Of a DNA stretch of 58,030 nucleotides, positions 50,947 to 58,030 are shown piece by piece (within the stretch, counting starts at the first letter, position 1; each line of letters starts with the position of its first letter). The notes beneath the pieces are model-generated. The model was not told the origin of the DNA. It searched no databases and was given only the letters and a program-made list of their open reading frames with translations. The translations under genes and the position numbers were made by a program. Source of the stretch: Ga0077555 sp031406575. GTDB lineage: Bacteria > Pseudomonadota > Alphaproteobacteria > Rhizobiales > Hyphomicrobiaceae. The stretch lies in assembly GCA_031406575.1 (NCBI GenBank), contig JANOHP010000027.1, positions 1 through 58,030 on the forward strand, written 5' to 3'.

Positions 50947-53144
50947 CGCACAGCCTCCTTGCCGCCGGCGAGCCGCAGCGCATTCAGTGTTACCGCGATC
51001 GACGAGGCCGACATGGCAATGGCCGCGATCAGCGGCGTGACGACACCCGCGACCGCCAAAGGTACGAACAGAACGTTGTAGCCGAGCGCGATGGCAAAGT
51101 TCTCGAGCGCGCGTTGCCTAGCCGCCTTGGCCAACAGTAGGGTCTCTGCGATCGGATGCAGCGTCGCGCCTTGTAAGACGGCATCGGCAGCCGTCTGACT
51201 GATGTCTGCGGCATTTGCAGGCGAGATCGAGGCGTGCCCTGCCGCCAGGGCCGGTGCATCGTTGAGGCCATCGCCGACCATGAGCACTTTATGCCCTGCG
51301 GTGGTGAGGCGATTGATGTGGTCGAGCTTCTCCTCCGGCCGCTGTTGTGCGCGCCAGACTCCGATTCCCGTCTCGCGTGCGACCCGAGCAACCGCTTCTT
51401 TGCGGTCACCAGAGAGGATCTCGATACGATAGCCGAGGCGAACGAGGCCGTCGATCGCGCCGCGAACGTCCTGCCGCAGGGGATCTGCCAGCAGAAATTC
51501 GATCGGGTCTTCGGCTCGGTCACGAAACCAGATCGATTGGGCCTGTTCGCAATTCGCAGGTGCTCCGCAGTGCACCGCAGAGCCTAGTCGGCACTCCCCC
51601 TCCACGCCGTTTGCAACGAGCCCTGATCCCGCAAGCTCGATCACCCCTTCGCGCAGAGGCACGCTCAACCCACGCTCGCGCGACGCCTCGACCACCGCAC
51701 GCGCATAAGGGTGACGGCTCTGCAATGCGAGACCTGCAGCTTTCGTCAACACCGCGTCCGATAAAGTCGCCGCGTTGAGCACACGCGGCTCGCCGAGGGT
51801 GAGCGTGCCGGTCTTGTCGAAAACGATGGTATCGATCTCTGCTAGGCGCTCGAGCCCATCGGCCGCCTTCAAGACAACACCGCTGCGGAACAAACGGCCG
51901 GTGGCCACGACCTGAACAGCGGGTACGGCAAGCGCCAGCGCGCAGGGACACGTGATGATGAGGACGGCGATCGCCGCCGTCAGTGCGGGCTCCCAACCGT
52001 AACCGGCGAGCATCCAGCCGATGAACGTCGCCGCACCCAGAACGTGGACGGCTGGCGCATAGAGCCGCGCGGCACGGTCGGCCAAGCGAACGTAACGGCC
52101 CCTGGCCTGCTCGGCGGTGGCGATGAGCCGGGCAATCTCGGCAAGCAGCGTATTATCGGCGACGGCGGTGGCGACAGCTTCGACTGGCGCCGTCAGATTG
52201 ATCGTGCCGCAATAGAGCTGATCACCCACCAGAGTGCGACGCGGGCGGCTCTCGCCGGTGATGAGGCTTTCGTCGATATCGGTCGTTCCCCCGAGTAACC
52301 GGGCGTCGACAGGGATGCGTTCGCCGGCGGCGATGAGGAGACGTTGTCCGGGCCGCACGTCGGTTGTCGGAATGCGCGTTACCACTCCGCTATCGTCGAT
52401 TGCCGATGTGGACGGCACGCGCAGGCCGAGGAGATTTTCGGCCGCACTCGCTGCTCGCTGCCGCATGCGCTGATCGAGCGCGCGGCCGATGAGCAGGAAA
52501 AACAGGAGCGTGATCGCGGCGTCGAAATAAACCTGCTCGCTGCCCCGCATCGTTTGATAAAGGCTCATCGCCGTGGCGAGGCTGACGCCCAGAGAAATCG
52601 GCACATCCATGTTGAGCCGACGCTTGGCAAGGGCGCGGCGTGCCGATGAGAAGAAGGGTTGGCCCGCATAGGCGATCGCCGGCAGCGCGATCAGCGCCGA
52701 GAGCCAGTGAAACACCGTTTGCAACGACGCTGGCATGTCACCCGCATGTCCCGACCAAACGGCCACCGACAGCAGCATGATATTGGCGGCGGCAAACCCA
52801 GCGACGCCTAGACGCCTGAGGTAATCCTGGTCGGCACTCGCTGGTTCAGTAGGCCCGCCTTGCAGCACGAGAGCAGCTGGAAATCCAGCATCTCGCAGCT
52901 CGTCAATGAAACGCTCGGCGTTCGCCGATGATGCTGCACACGAGATCGACACCCGCTTTGCCGACAAGTTGGCACGCGCACCCGAAACGCCCGGCACCGC
53001 CAGCAGCACGCGTTCGACTTTGCGCATGCAGCCCCCGCAATGCATGTCCGGCACGGCGAGCATGACGGTTCGGGGTTCTTCCGACTTCGAAAACGCTGCG
53101 GTCGCTTCCCCGGGCAAGCGTTCGAGACTCAGGGCTTCAGCCAA
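50943..53144 (-). CDS. ccoI: copper-exporting P1B-type ATPase for cbb3 oxidase, CcoI
   Basis: Moves copper to the oxidase active site during assembly. The 733 residues comprise an N-terminal metal-binding HMA domain with C36-GG-C39 (VPDMHCGGCMRKVE), membrane helices, the TGES loop (LITGESRPR), the copper-specific CPC helix (ITCPCALALAVP), the phosphorylation site D443 (FDKTGTLTLGEP), the SRHPYARAV nucleotide segment and VGDGLNDAPALAAGHASI. The frame is open to 53417, but the best start is TTG at 53144, 11 bases after GAGGAG; it overlaps ccoH by 16 bases. The upstream residues look non-coding. Confidence 0.93.
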   Translation of the reverse strand: MAEALSLERLPGEATAAFSKSEEPRTVMLAVPDMHCGGCMRKVERVLLAVPGVSGARANLSAKRVSISCAASSANAERFIDELRDAGFPAALVLQGGPTEPASADQDYLRRLGVAGFAAANIMLLSVAVWSGHAGDMPASLQTVFHWLSALIALPAIAYAGQPFFSSARRALAKRRLNMDVPISLGVSLATAMSLYQTMRGSEQVYFDAAITLLFFLLIGRALDQRMRQRAASAAENLLGLRVPSTSAIDDSGVVTRIPTTDVRPGQRLLIAAGERIPVDARLLGGTTDIDESLITGESRPRRTLVGDQLYCGTINLTAPVEAVATAVADNTLLAEIARLIATAEQARGRYVRLADRAARLYAPAVHVLGAATFIGWMLAGYGWEPALTAAIAVLIITCPCALALAVPAVQVVATGRLFRSGVVLKAADGLERLAEIDTIVFDKTGTLTLGEPRVLNAATLSDAVLTKAAGLALQSRHPYARAVVEASRERGLSVPLREGVIELAGSGLVANGVEGECRLGSAVHCGAPANCEQAQSIWFRDRAEDPIEFLLADPLRQDVRGAIDGLVRLGYRIEILSGDRKEAVARVARETGIGVWRAQQRPEEKLDHINRLTTAGHKVLMVGDGLNDAPALAAGHASISPANAADISQTAADAVLQGATLHPIAETLLLAKAARQRALENFAIALGYNVLFVPLAVAGVVTPLIAAIAMSASSIAVTLNALRLAGGKEAVR

Positions 53145-53641
53145 AGGCGCCTCCTCGCACGGTAGACGGGCTCCGCGTCGTCGGGAGATTTGCGAGCCTC
53201 GAGCGTGATGATCCAAGCACCCTCCGAAAGGGCGGTTGTCGTGGCGCTGTAGCGGCCAGCGGGTTGGCCGCCCAGAGCCAACGGTCGATCGTGCGCCGCC
53301 GTCGAGGGCCGACCGATCGTTCCAGTGATCGTCAATCCCGAGATCGCGTGCCCGTCGGGCCCTTTGATGTCGATCGTGATGACGCCGTCGCGGCTCACGG
53401 TGATCTCGTCGTGCCATCCCAGCGCCGTCTGCTGTTCGTCGGCAGCAATGCGCTGATTGTAAGCGAGTCCCTTGCGATAGGGCTCAACCGACACGACGCC
53501 CGTGTGCGTCGACAGGGCGCTATAGAGAAAGTATCCGTTCACCGCAAAGACGATGCCGAAAAACACGATCAGCAGAGCAAGCGCGTGCCGGCCATCGATG
53601 GTACGCGGTTCGGACTCGACGATCACCAAGCCGTCTTTCAT
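53129..53641 (-). CDS. ccoH: cbb3 oxidase assembly protein CcoH (FixH)
   Basis: A 170-residue protein with one N-terminal membrane segment (LALLIVFFGIVFAVNGYFLY, about residues 20-39) and a periplasmic immunoglobulin-like domain containing GVITIDIKGPDGHAISG and YRARRRLWL near the end. FixH/CcoH helps assemble cbb3 oxidase. It overlaps ccoG upstream by four bases and ccoI downstream by sixteen, so the genes are tightly coupled. Confidence 0.92.
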   Translation of the reverse strand: MKDGLVIVESEPRTIDGRHALALLIVFFGIVFAVNGYFLYSALSTHTGVVSVEPYRKGLAYNQRIAADEQQTALGWHDEITVSRDGVITIDIKGPDGHAISGLTITGTIGRPSTAAHDRPLALGGQPAGRYSATTTALSEGAWIITLEARKSPDDAEPVYRARRRLWLKP

Positions 53642-55173
53642 GGCGCGCTCCTCTCGCGGACCTGGGGACTGCGGAAGCTGGTCTGGCGTTTCGCCTCTTG
53701 GCGCGAGATCGTGTCGATGATGACGAGGTCGAATGGGCTCGAGTGCGCGGCCAAGTTCTGCAACTCCGCCGTCGCCACCACGACGAGCACGCGAAAATCC
53801 CGGACATCATCGGTCGGAACACGGACTTTGGTTCCGTCGCGCGCATCGCCTCCGACAACCGCCACGGTCGCCCCGGGAAGACCGCGCGCCTCGATGGTGA
53901 AAGTGCGTGCGGCATGGAGCTTGTTGAGGATTTTCACCGTGTACGCGTTGCGAATACTGCCGTCGGTCAGCAGCACGTAAGGGGGATTGCGATCGGCCAG
54001 AATATTGACCTCGAGGATCGTGCGGTTGAGCCATCCGACCAGCATCACCACGCCGACGCCCGCAAAAAGCGCTGCATAAAGCACGGTGCGCGGTCGCACG
54101 ATCTGCAAGGTCGCATGCCCACCCGTGGCCTGGGCCTCCTGCTTGGCGACCGTGTCATAAGCAATCAGATCACGCGGGCGGCCGATTTTTTCCATGATAT
54201 CGTTACAGGCATCGATGCACAGAGCGCACTGGATGCATTCGAGCTGCGAACCGTCACGGATATCGATCCCTGCCGGGCAGACCACCACGCAGGCCTTGCA
54301 ATCGATGCAGTCGCCGCGCTTCGCCCAATCAACCAGACCGTCCGGTCCCTTGTGCGTGGGGCCACGCGGTTCGCCGCGCTCGGGACGATAACTGACGAGC
54401 AGTGTGTGCTGGTCCGTCATAGCGCCCTGTATACGTGGCCACGGACACATGTAAGTGCACACCTGCTCGCGGGCCAGTCCGCCGAGCACATAGGTCGTCA
54501 GCGCGAAGATGCCGAGAAAGAGATACGCAATCGAAGGCGCCGTCCCGGTAACCAACTCGGCGGCGAGCGTCGGCGCATCACGGAAATAAAACACCAGCGC
54601 GCCACCCGTGAGGAGACCGACGGCAAGCCACGACAGATGCGTTACCGACTTCTTGGCGATCTTGGAAAGCCCCCAGGGCTCCTTGTGGAGGCGTATGCGC
54701 GCGTTGCGATCGCCCTGCCAGAACCGCTCGATGGTGATCATCAGATCGGTCCATACTGTCTGCGGACAGGTGTAGCCGCACCAGGCTCGGCCCATGATGG
54801 ATGTGACGAGAAACAGCAGCAGCGCACCGAGCACCAGCAGGCCCGTGACGTAATAGAATTCCTGCGGCCAGATCTCGAGGAAGAAGAAAAAGAAGCGATT
54901 GTTGGCCATGTCCAGCAATACGGCCTGGTCGGGAAGATCCGGCCCGCGCTGCCAACGCAGCCACGGCAGCCCATAGTAGACCCCCAACGTCACGGCCATC
55001 ACCACCCACTTGATACGACGGAACACGCCGTGTGCGAGCTTGGGATAGATTTTTTGCCGCCCGGCATAAAGTGCGCGCGTTTGTTTGGCATTCACCGCAG
55101 TCACATCATGCGACAGCACAGCGGACACCGGCTGGGCCGCGGGATCGCTGCGTCTGTCGAGGACCGTCGTCAC
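53638..55173 (-). CDS. ccoG: cbb3 oxidase accessory iron-sulfur protein CcoG (FixG/RdxA)
   Basis: A 511-residue membrane protein with about five membrane segments and two 4Fe-4S sites of the 2[4Fe-4S] ferredoxin type: GDCIDCKACVVVCPAGIDI and QCALCIDACNDIM, plus the CGYTCPQTVW and CTYMCPWPRIQ segments in the membrane part. CcoG is thought to reduce copper for oxidase assembly. A C-terminal FixG-type immunoglobulin-like domain follows. GTG at 55173 has GGGAG about eight bases upstream and is preferred over TTG at 55203. A long antisense frame opposite is a shadow. Confidence 0.93.
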   Translation of the reverse strand: MTTVLDRRSDPAAQPVSAVLSHDVTAVNAKQTRALYAGRQKIYPKLAHGVFRRIKWVVMAVTLGVYYGLPWLRWQRGPDLPDQAVLLDMANNRFFFFFLEIWPQEFYYVTGLLVLGALLLFLVTSIMGRAWCGYTCPQTVWTDLMITIERFWQGDRNARIRLHKEPWGLSKIAKKSVTHLSWLAVGLLTGGALVFYFRDAPTLAAELVTGTAPSIAYLFLGIFALTTYVLGGLAREQVCTYMCPWPRIQGAMTDQHTLLVSYRPERGEPRGPTHKGPDGLVDWAKRGDCIDCKACVVVCPAGIDIRDGSQLECIQCALCIDACNDIMEKIGRPRDLIAYDTVAKQEAQATGGHATLQIVRPRTVLYAALFAGVGVVMLVGWLNRTILEVNILADRNPPYVLLTDGSIRNAYTVKILNKLHAARTFTIEARGLPGATVAVVGGDARDGTKVRVPTDDVRDFRVLVVVATAELQNLAAHSSPFDLVIIDTISRQEAKRQTSFRSPQVRERSAP

Positions 55174-55222
55174 GTTACCGATCTCCCGCAGCCGACTCCG
55201 CAAGCGTGCGACCCTTGGGATG

Positions 55223-56092
55223 TCACTTGCCGCCGCCCAAACTGTACACGTAGAGTGTCAGCGACCTGAGCGTGACCGGATCCAAGCGACCGGTCCACGC
55301 CGGCATCTCGCCCCCGCGCCCGGTTCGAATACTTTCCGTGATCGCCTCTCTGCTCCCGCCGTAGAGCCAAATCCCGTCGGCGAGGTTGGGCGCGCCCTGA
55401 TCGAGCTTGCCGCGCCCTTGCTCGCCGTGGCAGCTTGCGCACTGTTCCTTGAACAGGATCGCGCCCCGCGCCGCTGCAACCGGCTGCGAGCTGCGGCCCG
55501 AAAGCTCGAGCACGAATTCGGCGGCATCGCTGATCTGCTCGCGCGTCAGCAGTTCCTCGATCCCATAGCGGGGCATCTGTCCGATGCGAGCGTCCCTGTG
55601 GCCGGAACGGATGCCGTACAGGATCGTCTTTTCTACATCCGCCAGGGTACCGCCCCAGATCCAGTCGTCGTCGTTGAGATTGGGGTAGCCGAGAAACCCG
55701 TGTCCGTTACGGCCGTGACACGGAGCGCAATTGGTCTGGAAGGACGACGAACCGGCGGCGATTGCAAACGTGAAGAGATCGCGGTTGGCCCTTATGTCTT
55801 CCAGGGGTGTTCGCGCAAGAAGATCGCGCATTCCCGATTGAGCTTGAACCGCTGCTTTCATGTCATCCGCGACGGCCTGACGCTGGCTGTATCCGAGCAC
55901 GCCCTTCGTGTAACCCGCAAGCGTCGGCCAAGCGGGATAGGCGATCATGTACCCGATCGCCCAGACAATGGTGGCGTAGAAAGTCAACAGCCACCAGCGT
56001 GGGAGGGGCTTGTTCAGCTCCTTGATGCCATCCCACTCGTGACCGGTCGTTTCAACGCCTGTGATATCGTCGATTTCGCGGGGTTTTTTCAT
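55223..56092 (-). CDS. ccoP: cbb3 cytochrome oxidase subunit III, dihaem cytochrome CcoP (FixP)
   Basis: A 289-residue membrane-anchored dihaem cytochrome c that feeds electrons to the oxidase core. The N-terminus (KPREIDDITGVETTGHEWDG) is a standard CcoP start, then the anchor LLTFYATIVWAIGYMIAYPA, then two haem sites: C122APCH126 and C218ASCH222. Methionines for axial ligation appear in GQMPRYG and GGEMPAWTG. It overlaps ccoQ by four bases and is followed after about 50 bases by ccoG. Confidence 0.96.
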   Translation of the reverse strand: MKKPREIDDITGVETTGHEWDGIKELNKPLPRWWLLTFYATIVWAIGYMIAYPAWPTLAGYTKGVLGYSQRQAVADDMKAAVQAQSGMRDLLARTPLEDIRANRDLFTFAIAAGSSSFQTNCAPCHGRNGHGFLGYPNLNDDDWIWGGTLADVEKTILYGIRSGHRDARIGQMPRYGIEELLTREQISDAAEFVLELSGRSSQPVAAARGAILFKEQCASCHGEQGRGKLDQGAPNLADGIWLYGGSREAITESIRTGRGGEMPAWTGRLDPVTLRSLTLYVYSLGGGK

Positions 56093-56277
56093 AACCCGTC
56101 CCTGCGGTTCTCGGTGGATTGATCGAGGTCGAGGGCGCGGCGCTGCACCTTGTCGAACATCGCGCCGTTGCGAGGCTTCAGAGCGTAGAAGAGGACCGCG
56201 CCGAACATCGCGATGAACATCAGCAGCGATGTGACTTGGCTGAATGTCGCTACGGTATCGTAAGTCATGACCGGCAT
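56089..56277 (-). CDS. ccoQ: cbb3 cytochrome oxidase subunit CcoQ (FixQ)
   Basis: A 62-residue protein with one membrane segment (TSLLMFIAMFGAVLFYALKP) and a charged C-terminus beginning RNGAMFDKVQRRALDLD. CcoQ stabilises the cbb3 complex. ATG at 56277 overlaps the ccoO stop by one base (TGATG); a GTG one codon earlier (56280) or ATG at 56265 are alternative starts. The order ccoO, ccoQ, ccoP is the normal one. Confidence 0.92.
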   Translation of the reverse strand: MPVMTYDTVATFSQVTSLLMFIAMFGAVLFYALKPRNGAMFDKVQRRALDLDQSTENRRDGL

Positions 56278-57005
56278 CACCTGAGGTTTGGGCCTGCAGC
56301 GTCGAAGGTCGCGAAGTCGACCATCTGCCCCAGGATTTGGAGATAGGCGATCACCGCATCGAGTTCCGTCGGATCGGCACCGGGCGGGCGCTCGTAGCGC
56401 AGTACCTTGGCTTTGGCGTAGCGCTGAACGAGCTCCCGCGCACGGCGGCTGTCGGGCTCGATCTGAGCGCGGAGATCTTGGACAGCCGCCGCAATCATCT
56501 CGTCCGTGTAAGGCACGCCAACCATCCTCAACGTCTTCATGCGTTCGGCCATCTCAGCGCCATTGACGGTGTTTCGCGTGAGCCATGGATAGCCCGGCAT
56601 AATGCTTTCCGGGACGAGCGCACGCGGGTTCGCCATGTGCTCGGCGTGCCATTGGTCGGAATATTTCGCGCCGACACGGGCAAGGTCGGGACCGGTACGC
56701 TTCGAGCCCCACTGAAACGGGTGATCGTACATGCTCTCAGCCGCAAGGCTGTAGTGGCCGTAACGTTCCACCTCATCGCGCAAGGTCCGAATCATCTGGC
56801 TGTGGCAGCCGTAACAGCCTTCGCGCACATAGATATCGCGGCCCGCCTGCTCCAGCGGCGTGTAGGGGCGCATCCCCTTGACCTTCTCGATCGTACTCTC
56901 GACCCAGAACAATGGCGCGATCTGCACCAATCCTCCGATCGATACGACAATCAGAATCCCGATCAGAAGAATGACGGAGTTTTTCTCGAACACCTCGTGT
57001 TTCAT
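56277..57005 (-). CDS. ccoO: cbb3 cytochrome oxidase subunit II, monohaem cytochrome CcoO (FixO)
   Basis: A 242-residue cytochrome c: N-terminal membrane anchor (VILLIGILIVVSIGGLVQIA, about residues 11-30), then IYVREGCYGCHSQMIRTLRD with the haem site C64-Y-G-C-H68, and YSLAAESMYDHPFQWGSKRT, a known CcoO stretch. The axial methionine is probably in ESIMPGYPWL. It carries electrons between CcoP and CcoN. GAGGAG precedes the ATG. It starts 12 bases after the ccoN stop. Confidence 0.96.
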   Translation of the reverse strand: MKHEVFEKNSVILLIGILIVVSIGGLVQIAPLFWVESTIEKVKGMRPYTPLEQAGRDIYVREGCYGCHSQMIRTLRDEVERYGHYSLAAESMYDHPFQWGSKRTGPDLARVGAKYSDQWHAEHMANPRALVPESIMPGYPWLTRNTVNGAEMAERMKTLRMVGVPYTDEMIAAAVQDLRAQIEPDSRRARELVQRYAKAKVLRYERPPGADPTELDAVIAYLQILGQMVDFATFDAAGPNLR

Positions 57006-57017
57006 GGGTCTCGCTCC

Positions 57018-58030
57018 TCACTCAGCCGGTTGGAGTCTGAGCGAAGATGCGGCCGCGACACGCGGTTGATCCGCCTCGTCCTGCAAGGCATCGCCACGGA
57101 TTGTGCGCCATACGTTGTAGGCCATGATCAGCGATCCGATGATGAAGAGAAGACCGCCGATGGCGCGGATCACGTAATACGGCTTCATGGCTTCGACTGT
57201 TTCGATGAACGAGTATTGCAGGAAGCCGAGCTTGTCGTAGGCGCGCCACATCAGTCCTTGCGTAATGCCCGACACCCACATCGCCGTGATGTAGAGGAGG
57301 ATGCCGATGGTCGAGATCCAGAAGTGCCACTCCACCAACTTCAGGGAGTAGATCCCGCGCCGATTCCACAGCCACGGCACCAGGCAATAGATGGCGCCGA
57401 ACGACACCATCGCGACCCACCCGAGCGCGCCCGAGTGAACATGGCCGATGGTCCAGTCCGTGTAATGGGACAGCGAATTGACCGCTTTGATGCTCATCAG
57501 AGGGCCTTCGAAGGTCGACATGCCATAGAAAGCGACAGAGACGACGAGGAAGCGAACGACGGGGTCTGTGCGCAGTTTGTCCCATGCCCCGGCCAGCGTC
57601 ATGAGGCCGTTGATCATCCCGCCCCACGACGGCATCCACAGCATAATCGAAAACACCATGCCGAGTGTCTGCGCCCAATCGGGCAGCGCCGTGTAATGCA
57701 GGTGATGGGGGCCGGCCCAGATGTAGAGGAAGATCAGGGTCCAGAAATGCACGATCGACAAGCGATACGAATAGACGGGGCGCTCCACCCGTTTGGGAAT
57801 GAAATAATACATGATGCCGAGGAAACCGGCGGTCAGAAAGAAACCGACGGCATTGTGGCCATACCACCACTGGGTCATGGCATCCTGAACACCCGCAAAA
57901 ACAATGAAGCTCTTCGTGCCCATCAGCGAGACCGGAACGGTGGCATTGTTGACGAGGTGCAGCATCGCTACCGTCACGATGAAGGCGAGGTAGAACCAAT
58001 TGGCCACGTAGATGTGGGGCTCTTTGCGAC
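57018..58030 (-). CDS. ccoN: cbb3 cytochrome oxidase catalytic subunit CcoN (FixN), 5' end outside the window
   Basis: The C-terminal part (about 337 residues) of the haem-copper oxidase catalytic subunit; the frame stays open to the window edge, where it reads KEPHIYVANWFYL, so the start is beyond base 58030. Visible ligands are the copper-region H in WWYGHNAVGFFLT, the pair in AGPHHLHYTALPDWAQ, and the haem histidines of TDWTIGHVHSGALGW. High-affinity cbb3 oxidases support respiration at low oxygen. Promoter and any FNR/FixK box lie outside the window. It ends with a variable, alanine- and arginine-rich tail. Confidence 0.96.
   Translation of the reverse strand, partial: RKEPHIYVANWFYLAFIVTVAMLHLVNNATVPVSLMGTKSFIVFAGVQDAMTQWWYGHNAVGFFLTAGFLGIMYYFIPKRVERPVYSYRLSIVHFWTLIFLYIWAGPHHLHYTALPDWAQTLGMVFSIMLWMPSWGGMINGLMTLAGAWDKLRTDPVVRFLVVSVAFYGMSTFEGPLMSIKAVNSLSHYTDWTIGHVHSGALGWVAMVSFGAIYCLVPWLWNRRGIYSLKLVEWHFWISTIGILLYITAMWVSGITQGLMWRAYDKLGFLQYSFIETVEAMKPYYVIRAIGGLLFIIGSLIMAYNVWRTIRGDALQDEADQPRVAAASSLRLQPAE

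Noticed and set aside
53698..55269. A 523-codon plus-strand frame opposite ccoG, and a 345-codon frame opposite ccoP (55085-56122)
   Set aside because: Both are antisense to genes with clear metal- or haem-binding motifs and show no domain of their own.

Overview
This 58 kb window comes from a GC-rich alphaproteobacterium, probably of the order Hyphomicrobiales or a neighbouring group. The evidence is the high GC content with long antisense shadow ORFs, a ccoNOQP-GHIS terminal-oxidase locus, a degP / response regulator / histidine kinase / glnE cluster, and a HemB with the aspartate-type metal site known from Bradyrhizobium. Genus and species cannot be named from sequence alone. I saw no tRNA, rRNA, CRISPR array, insertion sequence, phage gene or attachment site.

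Region 1 (1-7.8 kb) is core and accessory metabolism: class I fructose-bisphosphate aldolase, a periplasmic cytochrome c556/c', an XdhC-type molybdoenzyme maturation factor translationally coupled to an SLC13-like permease, a small membrane protein, and etfB-etfA followed by 3-hydroxybutyryl-CoA dehydrogenase. Region 2 (7.8-18.8 kb) is an envelope-stress block on the minus strand. A secreted multi-EF-hand protein, an ECF sigma factor, a membrane anti-sigma-like protein and a CnrX-like periplasmic sensor form one set. DegP, an OmpR-type regulator, a histidine kinase and GlnE form another. A secreted chymotrypsin-fold protease with a peptidoglycan-binding domain faces degP. A two-part motif with identical 17-nt spacing lies in front of both the EF-hand gene and the distant cytochrome c' gene, and may mark targets of the ECF sigma factor.

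Region 3 (18.8-39.4 kb) is a mosaic of small catabolic genes: a 3-hydroxyisobutyryl-CoA-hydrolase-like protein lacking its catalytic Glu, an extensin-family protein, hemB, a split 5-oxoprolinase locus (pxpBC opposite pxpA), an amidohydrolase, a beta-keto-acid cleavage enzyme, four luciferase-like (LLM) oxidoreductases, a lipid-type hydrolase, an MFS exporter, a crotonase, Pcm, an orphan FetB, a 2-hydroxyacyl-CoA lyase/oxalyl-CoA decarboxylase, a GNAT acetyltransferase and a hotdog thioesterase. Together they look like CoA-thioester and alpha-oxidation-type catabolism of unidentified substrates.

Region 4 (39.4-49.8 kb) holds two ABC importers flanking a threonine-synthase-like PLP enzyme. The first is a ferric-type system (binding protein, fused permease, ATPase). 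The second is a branched-chain amino acid type system whose binding-protein gene has an in-frame amber codon exactly between signal peptide and mature protein, and whose two ATPases carry unusual motif residues. Region 5 (49.9-58 kb) is the cbb3 cytochrome oxidase locus on the minus strand: ccoN (cut by the window end), ccoO, ccoQ, ccoP, ccoG, ccoH, ccoI, ccoS and a DUF2189 membrane protein, nearly all overlapping. It supports microaerobic respiration.
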